Source: Acidobacteriota bacterium (lineage in GTDB: Bacteria > Acidobacteriota > Vicinamibacteria > Vicinamibacterales > SCN-69-37). Taken from it: 36,848 bases of DNA. The DNA lies in assembly GCA_005799825.1 (NCBI GenBank), contig SYFT01000017.1, positions 1 through 36,848 of the forward strand, written 5' to 3'. Of this stretch, positions 25,863 to 33,576 are shown in pieces; position 1 is the stretch's first letter, and the number at the start of each line of letters is the position of its first letter. The notes under the pieces are model-generated. The model ran no database searches. It was not told the origin of the DNA and saw nothing but the letters and a program-made list of their open reading frames with translations. The translations under genes and the position numbers were made by a program.

Positions 25863-26150
25863 TCAGACCCGGGCTGCCGGCAGAGGGTGTGTGACGACCG
25901 ACGACTTCACGCCGCAGCGCACCGTGATTTCCACGGCGTTGCCCGGCGATTCCAACGTCAGTTCCAGCCCGGCATCGGCCGCGAGCGTCCCGGCGGTCAG
26001 CGCACCAATGGCCTCGGTCAACGCGCCCACGAGCGCACTCGCGTCACTTTCCGAACCGCCGGCGGCCACCACGTACCGGCCCCCTACTTCGGGCGCCACA
26101 TTCCGAAAACGTTCGTCCGCGGGGACGATCAAATTCACCGGATCCGACAT
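25863..26150 (-). CDS. Small protein resembling a truncated RsbW/HATPase fold
   Basis: 95 residues. The start VNLIVPADERFRNVAPEVG, the helix SDASALVGALTEAIGAL and the two strands LELTLESPG and AVEITVRCG follow the order of RsbW/SpoIIAB-type anti-sigma kinases (PADxRf..., DAxxL..AvdEAi..., strand, strand). The ATP-binding N and G boxes and lid are missing, so it is about 40 residues short and unlikely to bind ATP. It could be a regulator of a sigma-factor switch or an unrelated small protein. It has its own promoter-like boxes and lies between ribF and cysS. Confidence 0.7.
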   Translation of the reverse strand: MSDPVNLIVPADERFRNVAPEVGGRYVVAAGGSESDASALVGALTEAIGALTAGTLAADAGLELTLESPGNAVEITVRCGVKSSVVTHPLPAARV

Positions 26151-26159
26151 CGTGTCCTA

Positions 26160-26189
26160 ATTCTATCCGGAAGGACGAGGGCGCCGTAA
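26160..26189 (-). promoter_or_regulatory. Promoter-like boxes before the small RsbW-like gene
   Basis: On the minus strand TTACGG (26184-26189) is -35-like, followed by an 18-base spacer and TAGAAT (26160-26165) as -10. ATG 26150 starts 9 bases after the -10 box, so the transcript would be leaderless or nearly so. Confidence 0.45.
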
Positions 26190-26199
26190 CCCCCAGCCC

Positions 26200-27135
26200 T
26201 CATAGGCCCTCGCGCGCGATCACGCGGCGTCCGGCTTCGCAGTCGAGGTCGATCTGCGCACTGAGGGCCTCGAGGCTGTCAAATTTTTCCTCAGGCCGCA
26301 GCCACTCCACAAACTCCAGCCGCATGGATGTGCCGTACAAATCCATCGCCCCGTCAAGCAGGTGTGTCTCAACGGTGGCCGGCCCGTCGCCGGTGATGGT
26401 TGGGCGAATGCCAACGCTTGTCACAGCCGGGTGCCGGACGCCGTCAATCACGGCAATGGTGGCGTAGATACCGTAGGCCGGGAGCAGTTCGTTCGCTACG
26501 TGAAGATTCGCAGTGGGAAATCCGAGGCGCCGTCCGATTTGTTCTCCATGCACCACCACACCGTCCAGAAAGTAGTAGTGACCCAGCAGTTCGGCCGACT
26601 CGCCCACACGGCCCTCCGCAATCAGGCGTCGGATGCGCGTGCTTGAGACAACAAAATCCCTGTAGCGCACCGGTTCGATGTTGCCGGTCAGGAACCCTCG
26701 GTCTTCGCCAAGAGCCTTAAGAAGCGTGAACGTACCGAGCCGCTCCCGGCCAAACAGGAAGTTCGCGCCCACCCACACCTCGGCCACCTGCAGCCAGTCC
26801 ACCAGCACGCGGTCGATAAACGCTTCGGGTTCCCAGCGGGCCATCTCGGGTGTGAACTGGACCACCGCCACCCCGTACACGCCTGCGCGTCCGAAGGTTT
26901 CAAGCCTCTGCGCCAGGGTCATCAGCATCGGCGGCGCCTTCTCGGGCCGCACGACGCGCGGGGGATGGGGATCGAACGTGACCACCACAGGGTTACCACC
27001 GCACGCGGCGGCCTGGACCTTCACGCGGTCGAGGATTTTCTGGTGTCCGCGGTGGACACCGTCAAAATTTCCGAGCGCGGCCACCGGACGAGGCCAGTGC
27101 GGCGGCGCGCCGACGGGAAAGTGCGCTATGTGCAT
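26200..27135 (-). CDS. ribF: Bifunctional riboflavin kinase/FAD synthetase
   Basis: 311 residues from ATG 27135. The adenylyltransferase domain starts with ALGNFDGVHRGHQ (20-32, His28 and His31 of the HxGH-like site), followed by VVTFDPHP and the VVSSTRIR motif (about 190). The flavokinase domain starts with the RRLGFPTANL motif (PTAN, metal and ATP binding), then YGIYAT and the acidic ETHLLD. It converts riboflavin to FMN and FAD. An upstream in-frame codon at 27189 lies inside the preceding gene and is less likely. Its start overlaps the MBL gene by 10 bp, so translational coupling is likely. Confidence 0.95.
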   Translation of the reverse strand: MHIAHFPVGAPPHWPRPVAALGNFDGVHRGHQKILDRVKVQAAACGGNPVVVTFDPHPPRVVRPEKAPPMLMTLAQRLETFGRAGVYGVAVVQFTPEMARWEPEAFIDRVLVDWLQVAEVWVGANFLFGRERLGTFTLLKALGEDRGFLTGNIEPVRYRDFVVSSTRIRRLIAEGRVGESAELLGHYYFLDGVVVHGEQIGRRLGFPTANLHVANELLPAYGIYATIAVIDGVRHPAVTSVGIRPTITGDGPATVETHLLDGAMDLYGTSMRLEFVEWLRPEEKFDSLEALSAQIDLDCEAGRRVIAREGL

Positions 27136-27893
27136 GCAACCTGCAGACCATCGTATGCGAGCGCCATGCCCTCGGGAAGTGACGCGCACGTTTCGGCATG
27201 GCCAAGGTCGTGACAGCAGTGCGTGAACAGTGTCTGACGCGCGCCGAGTTGACGCGCTACCGCCACGGCCTCATCAATGGAAAAATGCGTCGGATGGCGC
27301 TTCCTGCGCAGGGCATCCAGCACCAGCACATCGAGCCCCTGCAGTTGGACCTTCGTCTCGTCGGGAATCTCGTTACAGTCGGTCAAATAGGCGAATGTGC
27401 CGATGCGGAAGGCCAGCACCGGCCGACCGCCATGCAGGACCCTGAGCGGCTGGATCTCCGTCCGGCCCAGACAAAACGGCCCAACGATTGTGTTGAGACG
27501 CAGGTCGGGCACCCCACCGCCCGACGCACCTCCGGTTTCAAAAACGTAGCTGAACACCCGGCGAATGTCGGCGAGCGTCGCCGCGTCGCCGTACAGCGGC
27601 AACGCGGCCCGGGTCATGTGGTTATAGCGACGCAACTCGTCCAGCCCGAGGATGTGGTCCGCGTGTGAGTGCGTGTAGATGACGGCGTCGACCTTCCGCA
27701 GGTTGTGGCGCAACGCCTGCTGTCGGAGGTCCGGCGTCGTATCCACCAGGACCCTCATTCCGTCATCGCATTCGAGGTATAGCGACGGACGCAGGCGCGA
27801 GTCGCGCGGGTCCTGCGACCGGCACACCGCGCAGTCGCAGCCGATCATCGGCACACCATGTGACGTGCCCGTCCCGAGAAACAGCACCTGCAT
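27126..27893 (-). CDS. PhnP-like metallo-beta-lactamase-fold hydrolase
   Basis: 255 residues from ATG 27893; TTG and GTG codons just upstream are alternatives. FLGTGTSHGVP at the start, the Cys-rich CDCAVCRS, and the MBL signature HSHADH (His75, His77, Asp79, His80) are present, then LTDCNEIP (metal Asp) and FTHCCHDLGHAE. This is the PhnP/tRNase Z-like subgroup, which hydrolyses cyclic phosphodiesters (phosphoribosyl cyclic phosphate in PhnP). There is no phosphonate gene nearby, so the substrate is open. It is the first gene of the minus-strand run, divergent from mazG. Confidence 0.9.
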   Translation of the reverse strand: MQVLFLGTGTSHGVPMIGCDCAVCRSQDPRDSRLRPSLYLECDDGMRVLVDTTPDLRQQALRHNLRKVDAVIYTHSHADHILGLDELRRYNHMTRAALPLYGDAATLADIRRVFSYVFETGGASGGGVPDLRLNTIVGPFCLGRTEIQPLRVLHGGRPVLAFRIGTFAYLTDCNEIPDETKVQLQGLDVLVLDALRRKRHPTHFSIDEAVAVARQLGARQTLFTHCCHDLGHAETCASLPEGMALAYDGLQVACT

Positions 27894-27906
27894 CACCAAG
27901 GATTAT

Positions 27907-27937
27907 TTGCCATCTCGCGCTTGCAGTTGGTTATAAA
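27907..27937 (+). promoter_or_regulatory. Promoter-like boxes for mazG
   Basis: TTGCCA (27907-27912, five of six to TTGACA), a 19-base spacer, and TATAAA (27932-27937). The predicted transcription start falls at or near ATG 27946, so the message may be leaderless; the ATG at 27937 overlaps the -10 box and is unlikely. Confidence 0.5.
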
Positions 27938-27945
27938 TGACAGCA

Positions 27946-28869
27946 ATGCCCACAGCAAAACGTGTCGTCACGCCTCCGTCAGTCCGCGCGGCCCGCGCCG
28001 GCAGGTCCATGGCTCGGCTCGTGCGCATCATGGCCACGCTTCGCTCGAAATGCGGCTGCCCGTGGGACCGGGAGCAGACTCACGCAAGCCTGCGGCCCTT
28101 CCTGCTGGAGGAAACCTATGAGGCGCTCGAAACCCTGGACCAGGGCGACCTGGACGCGCTGCCCGGCGAACTCGGGGATGTGATGTTTCAGTGCGTCTTC
28201 CACGCTCAAATCGCGGCTGAAGCCGGACGCTTCGACATGGCGGATGCGCTCGACGCCATTGCCGCCAAGCTCATACGGCGCCATCCGCATGTCTTCACCT
28301 CCTCTGGACGGCCGCTTCCACGCGGCCGCAAGGGCCGTCAGGGGCTGCCCTCGACGCCGTCGGCCGTGCTGACGCAGTGGGAACAGATCAAGGCGTCGGA
28401 ACAGCACAGCGCGGGCGCGAAGAACCGCCTGCTGTCGGGCGTGCCCCGCGCGCTGCCGAGCCTGTTGCGCGCCTACGAAATCGGCACGCGCGTGGCGGCG
28501 GTCGGCTTTGACTGGCCCGACACCATCGGCGTAGTGGACAAAATTGACGAGGAGGTGCGCGAACTGCGCGAAGCACTGACCCAGAACCCGGAACGGGCGG
28601 CTGAAGAACTGGGCGACCTGCTGTTTTCGATCGCCAACCTCGCCCGCAAGCTCAAGCTCGAGCCCGAAAGCGCGCTGCGTGCCGCCAATGAAAAATTTTC
28701 GTCACGGTTTGCCGCCGTCGAAGCCGATCTGGAGCGGCGCGGCTCCAGCGTACATGCCGCCACTACGGAAGAACTGGAGGCCGCGTGGCAGCGGGTGAAA
28801 CGGTCGTCACCACCAAAGATCGCCCGGTCACGGTCCGCACGTGCGCCTCGCGCCCGTCGGTCTCGATAA
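27946..28869 (+). CDS. mazG: MazG nucleoside triphosphate pyrophosphohydrolase
   Basis: 307 residues from ATG 27946 (an ATG at 28009 before MARLVRIM is an alternative). Two MazG units are visible. The first has CPWDREQTHASL, EETYE (55-59) and ELGDVMFQCVFHA. The second has FDWPD, EEVRE (202-206) and EELGDLLFSIANLARK. Each EExxE plus ExxD set binds magnesium and cleaves NTPs to NMP and pyrophosphate, clearing abnormal nucleotides. The last ~35 residues (an Arg/Ser/Ala-rich basic tail) lie antisense to comEC and are absent from typical MazG proteins. Confidence 0.95.
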   Translation: MPTAKRVVTPPSVRAARAGRSMARLVRIMATLRSKCGCPWDREQTHASLRPFLLEETYEALETLDQGDLDALPGELGDVMFQCVFHAQIAAEAGRFDMADALDAIAAKLIRRHPHVFTSSGRPLPRGRKGRQGLPSTPSAVLTQWEQIKASEQHSAGAKNRLLSGVPRALPSLLRAYEIGTRVAAVGFDWPDTIGVVDKIDEEVRELREALTQNPERAAEELGDLLFSIANLARKLKLEPESALRAANEKFSSRFAAVEADLERRGSSVHAATTEELEAAWQRVKRSSPPKIARSRSARAPRARRSR

Positions 28870-31261
28870 CCACGGCACCGTCATGGTCGGTCCGGAATAC
28901 GTCGATACTGCGGCGTGCCAGCCGACCCATGACCACCGGTGAAGGATGACCGAATATGTTGTCCTGGCCTGCCGACACCAAAGCAATCGTCGGTGCATAC
29001 CGGTCCAGGAAGTCTTCTCCGGAAGACGTCCGGCTACCGTGGTGCCCCAACTTGAGGATGCGAATGGGCGATGATGAATCGCTGCGCGTGAAAGGCTGCT
29101 CGAACTCCGGTCCCGCGTCACCGGTCAGTAGCACCTCCACCAGTCCAATACGCAGGCGGAGCACGACCGAGTCATCATTGCGCACACCACGACGTTCCCA
29201 GTCGGGTATGAGTGGATGCAACACGTCGATCACGGCGTTGTCCAGTTCAACCCGATGTCCCGTCTGCAGTCGCCGCCAGGCCGCACCACTCGCTTGCGCG
29301 ACACGCCGTAACTCGCCCATCAGTGGTTGGGCCGGCACAGGGACGCCCTCCCAGATTTCGACGGGTGGCAGGTCGCCGGCCACACTCATCGCGCCTCCGG
29401 CGTGATCCACATCGGCATGAGTGATCGCCAGCCAGTCGATCTTCCTGATACCCAATGCCCAGAGCGCGGGCGTCACGACGCGGCCGCCGACATCAAACCT
29501 CCCGGCCGACCCCCCGGCATCAACGAGCAGTACGTGACCGCTGGCAAACTGCACGACAATGGCCTCGCCCTGGCCGACGTCGATCATCGTGGCACGCACC
29601 CACCCCGGTGCCGGACGCTGCCAGGGCGCCCACGGCGCAGTCACGATGAGGCAGGCGCAGGCCGTTGCGGCACCGACAGCGCCACGCTCGACCCAACGAC
29701 GACCACGCCACACGAGCGCTAGCACAACCATCGCGTAATACCCCGTCGTCAGCACCACCGGCGGAGGCGGGACGCGCCACGACACCCACGGCACCAGATC
29801 CACCAGTCCGGCTGACCCCGTCAGGGCCCAGGTCGCTTTGTACGCAGTCAACGCCAGCAACGATGCTGGTCCGTGGAAGTATGGCCACGTGCCCAGCACG
29901 ATCAGCAGGAGGCCCGACAGCTGCGCTAGCACCATGGCGGGAATGGCGACAAAGTTCAGCAGCAGGCCGGCCACACCCACACGCATGAAGACCGATGCGG
30001 CCATCGGCAGGATGACGATCTCCGCCGCTACGGTGGCCAGGAACAAACCCTTGACGAGCCGAAAAGCCATCACCCAGTTGCGGTGCGGGCCCCGCGGAGC
30101 ATCTCCCATCAGGCGCGGCAGTATCGAGATGAGACCAAACGTGGCGCCAAACGACAGCCACGCTCCTACGTCCAGCACCACCAGTGGGTCGGTCACCACA
30201 GAAATGAGTGCGGTCAGTGCCAGCACATTGATCGGTTTGGGCACGAGTCCAGTCAGCCGTAAGCCCAGATATAAGGTGGCGGCAATCACGGCGCGCACCA
30301 CAGATGCGTCGCGTCCCACCACCAGGCCATAGGCGACGACAATCACAAGTGTGAGCAAGACGGGGATTTGGTCGAGGCGGATGAACAGCCGGAACACAAA
30401 CAGACACAACGCCGTGAGGATGGCTACGTTGCCGCCGGAGATGGCAATGACGTGAAACGTGCCGGCCACCTGCAGTCGCCTGGTGGCGGCCTCGTCAAGC
30501 CCGGCGCGATCACCGATGAGGATCGCGGTCACCACGGCGGCACTGTCACCACCCAGCGGTACGAGCCATCGCGCTGCGACCACACGCACATGGCGGCGCA
30601 CGGCCGCCGCCGCCTCCTGCCAGGCCGTGCCAGGCTCCACCTGCACCAGGGCGGCGCTCTTCACCGTAGCCACCAGGTCAAATGGGCGCGTGAGTCGCTG
30701 CCAGGTAGGACTCGGCGACCCTGGATTACGCACGACAGAGGGCACCCGAAGTCGGGCCGGCATTCTGACGCGGCGCCCCGCAGTCCACTGCCCAACCGAC
30801 CCGGCTGCGAGTTCGCCGTTGACGATGGTGAGTACTTGAAAACGGTCGAGCGCCTCGGGTGGATCACCCATGACCTGCAGCCGCACGTCGTCGAGTTCCA
30901 GACGCACACCGGTCTCTCCGATCGACGCATCCCGTCGCAGACGACCATCAATTAGGATGGGTTCTGCTGCGCCAGCGATCGACGACGGCACCGGTGCGAG
31001 GGCGGTATCGCGTGCAAACGCGCCGACGGTCAGCGCCACTGCCCCCGCGGCGCACCAGGCGCACCCCTGGCCCCATCGCCCACAGCCCCACGCAAGGGCA
31101 ATGGCCAGAACCACAGTGAAGGTGGCGACGGCCGCCGCGGCGGCGCTTTCCACCTGCGAGATCAGACCCGCAGTGACGCCTGTGACAACGATGAGGGAAA
31201 GCGATAGGCCGAAGGGCATGCCCCACGGCAATGCAAAACGCGGGCTCAAGTCAGATGCCAT
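28763..31261 (-). CDS. comEC: ComEC/Rec2 DNA-uptake channel
   Basis: 832 residues from ATG 31261; a TTG at 31285 is the only upstream alternative. N-terminal membrane helices and an OB-type soluble domain (about 105-200) come first. The competence domain has LIGDRAGLDEAATRRLQVAGT, HVIAISGGNVAIL, and about ten membrane helices. The C-terminal MBL domain has MIDVGQGEAIVVQ, THADVDHAGG, LLTGDAGPEFE and KLGHHGSRTSS. It moves single-stranded DNA across the inner membrane in natural transformation, with the MBL domain a possible nuclease. No other com genes are in the window. The last 107 bp overlap mazG tail to tail. Confidence 0.95.
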   Translation of the reverse strand: MASDLSPRFALPWGMPFGLSLSLIVVTGVTAGLISQVESAAAAAVATFTVVLAIALAWGCGRWGQGCAWCAAGAVALTVGAFARDTALAPVPSSIAGAAEPILIDGRLRRDASIGETGVRLELDDVRLQVMGDPPEALDRFQVLTIVNGELAAGSVGQWTAGRRVRMPARLRVPSVVRNPGSPSPTWQRLTRPFDLVATVKSAALVQVEPGTAWQEAAAAVRRHVRVVAARWLVPLGGDSAAVVTAILIGDRAGLDEAATRRLQVAGTFHVIAISGGNVAILTALCLFVFRLFIRLDQIPVLLTLVIVVAYGLVVGRDASVVRAVIAATLYLGLRLTGLVPKPINVLALTALISVVTDPLVVLDVGAWLSFGATFGLISILPRLMGDAPRGPHRNWVMAFRLVKGLFLATVAAEIVILPMAASVFMRVGVAGLLLNFVAIPAMVLAQLSGLLLIVLGTWPYFHGPASLLALTAYKATWALTGSAGLVDLVPWVSWRVPPPPVVLTTGYYAMVVLALVWRGRRWVERGAVGAATACACLIVTAPWAPWQRPAPGWVRATMIDVGQGEAIVVQFASGHVLLVDAGGSAGRFDVGGRVVTPALWALGIRKIDWLAITHADVDHAGGAMSVAGDLPPVEIWEGVPVPAQPLMGELRRVAQASGAAWRRLQTGHRVELDNAVIDVLHPLIPDWERRGVRNDDSVVLRLRIGLVEVLLTGDAGPEFEQPFTRSDSSSPIRILKLGHHGSRTSSGEDFLDRYAPTIALVSAGQDNIFGHPSPVVMGRLARRSIDVFRTDHDGAVVIETDGREAHVRTVTGRSLVVTTVSPAATRPPVLP

Positions 31262-31287
31262 ACCGCGGCAGTGATTGGTCGCCAAGG

Positions 31288-31302
31288 TTGCAGAAATTGC
31301 AA
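31288..31302. promoter_or_regulatory. Short inverted repeat between comEC and the OMP gene
   Basis: TTGCA (31288-31292) and TGCAA (31298-31302) are inverted around GAAAT. It lies 27 bp upstream of the comEC start in a 167-bp divergent intergenic region. A candidate operator only, short enough to be chance. Confidence 0.25.
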
Positions 31303-31428
31303 TCTAGGCGCGTGCGACGTACGCACTATCTACACGGCAGGTGTCCGTCGAGCGACGTGGGCGCGTCGATGGCTGGACGGCCGCACCACAATTTAGGTAG
31401 TCGGAAGCCTGTCGCTCGAGGAGACATC

Positions 31429-32031
31429 ATGACGGTTCGACTTCGGGGCCTTTCACTCGCTCTGGCTTTTCTCGTACTTGTGCCCGCGGTTTCGGCTGCG
31501 CAGGCAGTACCCTCCATCACCTTCGAAATCAAGGGCGGCGTGAATTCCGCCACGATCAAGTCGGACACCGAATCGGGAAGGCGATTGGGTGGCGTCGGCG
31601 GTGTGTTTCTCGGTGCTCGGATTACCGATACCCTCGGCCTCAGAGTCGAAGGCCTCTTCAGCCAGCGGGGCGCAACCGACGAAACACCCGGCTCTGATGT
31701 GATGTCTCGCGTGAAGGACCTCGACGCGCCGGTGCTGTTGACGCTTGGAACCGCGTCGGACACCGGTAGGCGGTTTCACCCCTTCGCGGGTGTTCAGGCC
31801 AGCTACAAGTTAAAGGCTGAGGCAAGCAGCGAGCTCCTCGGGCTGACGGTCGACGTCAGTGACGATGTAGAAGACCTGGACTTCAGCGCGGTCGTTGGCG
31901 CCGGCGTCGAAATGGGCCGGGTCAGGGTCGACGCGCGTTACTCCCACGGGCTCACGAACTTCGCCAAGAAATCGGGCGACACCGCCAAGAATCGCACCAT
32001 CGCCGTGATGGTGCGACTGCGCCTCCGGTAG
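31429..32031 (+). CDS. Outer-membrane beta-barrel protein
   Basis: 200 residues. The signal peptide is LSLALAFLVLVPAVSAAQA. The mature part is alternating amphipathic strands with Gly turns (IKGGVNSATIK, LGGVGGVFLGARI, LGLRVEGLFSQRG, VLLTLGTA, PFAGVQASYKL, VVGAGVEMGRVRVDARYSHGL) and ends in the strand IAVMVRLRLR. This is the pattern of small eight-stranded OMP_b-brl_2/PorT-like barrels. GAGGAG at 31418-31423, five bases before the ATG, fixes the start. The function may be structural or adhesive; there is no substrate clue. A strong terminator follows. Confidence 0.85.
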   Translation: MTVRLRGLSLALAFLVLVPAVSAAQAVPSITFEIKGGVNSATIKSDTESGRRLGGVGGVFLGARITDTLGLRVEGLFSQRGATDETPGSDVMSRVKDLDAPVLLTLGTASDTGRRFHPFAGVQASYKLKAEASSELLGLTVDVSDDVEDLDFSAVVGAGVEMGRVRVDARYSHGLTNFAKKSGDTAKNRTIAVMVRLRLR

Positions 32032-32047
32032 CACCGCGACCATCTCT

Positions 32048-32080
32048 GGGGGGGGCGGAAGCATCCCCCCCCCCATTTTT
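32048..32080 (+). terminator. G8/C10 hairpin with T run
   Basis: G8 (32048-32055), nine-base loop, C10 (32065-32074), then ATTTTT (32075-32080), 17 bp after the OMP stop. The pure G and C arms are unusual and could slip in replication, but the layout is a Rho-independent terminator. Confidence 0.85.
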
Positions 32081-32121
32081 AGGGGTTCTGTGTAACAACG
32101 GAATAAACTGCCCTAGGTGTT

Positions 32122-32125
32122 GAGG
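32122..32125 (+). promoter_or_regulatory. Ribosome site deciding a TTG start
   Basis: GAGG at 32122-32125 is 5 bases before TTG 32131. No ATG or GTG exists in this frame between the stop at 32104 and the conserved region, so the TTG is the most likely start. Confidence 0.6.
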
Positions 32126-32130
32126 TATCC

Positions 32131-32883
32131 TTGCATCAGAGGATATTTGAAGAATTGCTCGAACGTCGCCGTTTCGCCTCCGAAGTCAAGTTCCTCCTCG
32201 CACCCTCCGACGCCGACGCCATTCGAGCCTGGGCGAGGGGCCGTCTGCCTCCCGACCCCTACGGATCCGGTGAGGACGCCGACTACTACCGCATTACTAG
32301 CTTGTATGCCGACACGGCGGCCCAGGACGTCTTTTTCCGACGCGGCTCGTTCGGGCGCTCCAAGTTCCGCATTCGCCGCTACGCCGACTCGGACATGGTC
32401 TTCCTGGAACGGAAGCTCCGCACAAAGAACTTGCTCACCAAACGAAGGACGCTCGTGCCCCTCAGCGACCTCGCACACTTGGAATCCGGTGCTGACGCCT
32501 GGCCCGACGACTGGCCGGGCGCGTGGTTTGGCCATCGGCTCGCAGCGCGGCGTCTCGCGCCAGTCTGCCAGGTGGCGTACAACCGCGTCGCACGATTGGC
32601 CAGCACGCCCTATGGCTTCGCACGGCTCACGATGGATGAACATCTTGAGGCCTGGCCCACCCGCCGCCGCGAGTTTCAGGATGGATCAAGCCAACCGGTG
32701 CTCGAGGACAAGGTCATCCTCGAACTGAAGTATCGGGTGGGCATGCCCGCCGTGTTCAAGGCGCTCGTCGAAGAGTTCGGTCTGCAACCGGCGCCTGTCT
32801 CCAAATACCGGCTCTCCATGGCCGCGCTCGGTTTGGCGTCGGACCCCGCGTCGGAGGAAAGCACCACATGCCAAGCTTCCTGA
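32131..32883 (+). CDS. VTC-domain polyphosphate polymerase-like protein
   Basis: 250 residues, TTG start. The VTC tunnel residues are visible: FASEVKFLL near the start, YYRITSLYADTA, KFRIRRY (Arg80, Arg82, Arg83), FLERKLR (Glu93, Lys95), a TKRR basic pair near 105, VILELKYR (Glu198, Lys200) and SKYRLSM (Lys225). In yeast Vtc4 the equivalent basic tunnel makes polyphosphate from ATP. The protein has no membrane segment and should be cytosolic. The stop overlaps the start of the DUF4956 gene by 16 bp, and CotH follows, an arrangement known from many bacteria. Substrate and product in bacterial members are largely unproven. Confidence 0.92.
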   Translation: MHQRIFEELLERRRFASEVKFLLAPSDADAIRAWARGRLPPDPYGSGEDADYYRITSLYADTAAQDVFFRRGSFGRSKFRIRRYADSDMVFLERKLRTKNLLTKRRTLVPLSDLAHLESGADAWPDDWPGAWFGHRLAARRLAPVCQVAYNRVARLASTPYGFARLTMDEHLEAWPTRRREFQDGSSQPVLEDKVILELKYRVGMPAVFKALVEEFGLQPAPVSKYRLSMAALGLASDPASEESTTCQAS

Positions 32884-33560
32884 CCAATGTGCTGCAGCCG
32901 GGGCCTGCACTCGTCCCGCTTGATGTCTTCATCCGGCTGGTGATTGCCGCGCTGCTCGGCGGCGTGGTCGCCTGGACCTACCGCCATACGCGCGACCTCA
33001 CCGACGCTTCGCCCACTTTCCCAGCCACCCTAGTACTGTTGTCGGTGCTGATCGCGATGGTGACTCAGGTGATCGGCGACAACGTGGCGCGCGCCTTCAG
33101 CCTGGTTGGTGCGCTCTCCATCGTACGATTCCGCACGGTCGTTCGCGATACCCAGGACACCGCGTTTGTCATCTTCGCGGTCGTCGTCGGCATGGCGGTA
33201 GGCGCCAACGACCATTGGGTGGCCGGCATCGGCCTGGTCGTGGTCGGCACGGTGGCGGCGTTGATGCGGCCCAAAGACGTCGTGGCCAGCGGTGTTGGCC
33301 CGCTCGATTCGTTCACGCTCACCATTCGCATGGCGACCGGCGTTGATCTGGAGCCCCTGTTGGGGGGCGTGCTTAACACTCACCTCGAGCACCGGCACCT
33401 TCGGTCCATCAAAACCGCTCGCCAGGGACTCGCCATTGACGTGTCATACACCACGAGGCTCAGACCAGGCTGCTCGCCTGACGACCTTGTGAAGTCATTG
33501 AACCGCATCGAGGGCGTCCAGGAAATAGACCTCTTCCGGGATACGCCTGACACGGACTAA
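32868..33560 (+). CDS. DUF4956 membrane protein
   Basis: 230 residues. Four hydrophobic segments lie in the first ~145 residues (LVIAALLGGVVAW; TLVLLSVLIAMVTQVI; FVIFAVVVGMAVG; GIGLVVVGTVAAL). The family hallmark ALSIVRFRTVVRDTQD follows the second segment. The C-terminal ~85 residues form a soluble, probably cytosolic domain with a ferredoxin-like strand pattern and end in IEGVQEIDLFRD. GGAGG (32853-32857) lies inside the preceding gene, so translation is coupled. Genomic context with VTC and CotH suggests a membrane anchor or export partner for polyphosphate or a polymer, but the role is unproven. Confidence 0.92.
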   Translation: MPSFLTNVLQPGPALVPLDVFIRLVIAALLGGVVAWTYRHTRDLTDASPTFPATLVLLSVLIAMVTQVIGDNVARAFSLVGALSIVRFRTVVRDTQDTAFVIFAVVVGMAVGANDHWVAGIGLVVVGTVAALMRPKDVVASGVGPLDSFTLTIRMATGVDLEPLLGGVLNTHLEHRHLRSIKTARQGLAIDVSYTTRLRPGCSPDDLVKSLNRIEGVQEIDLFRDTPDTD

Positions 33561-33576
33561 CCAGAGTGACATCGCC

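Noticed and set aside
27198-27668. Plus-strand frame over the MBL hydrolase
   Set aside because: No motif, and the minus strand has the full HxHxDH metal set.
32107-32130. ATG or GTG start upstream of the VTC gene
   Set aside because: No such codon is in frame after the stop at 32104; TTG with GAGG spacing is the best option.
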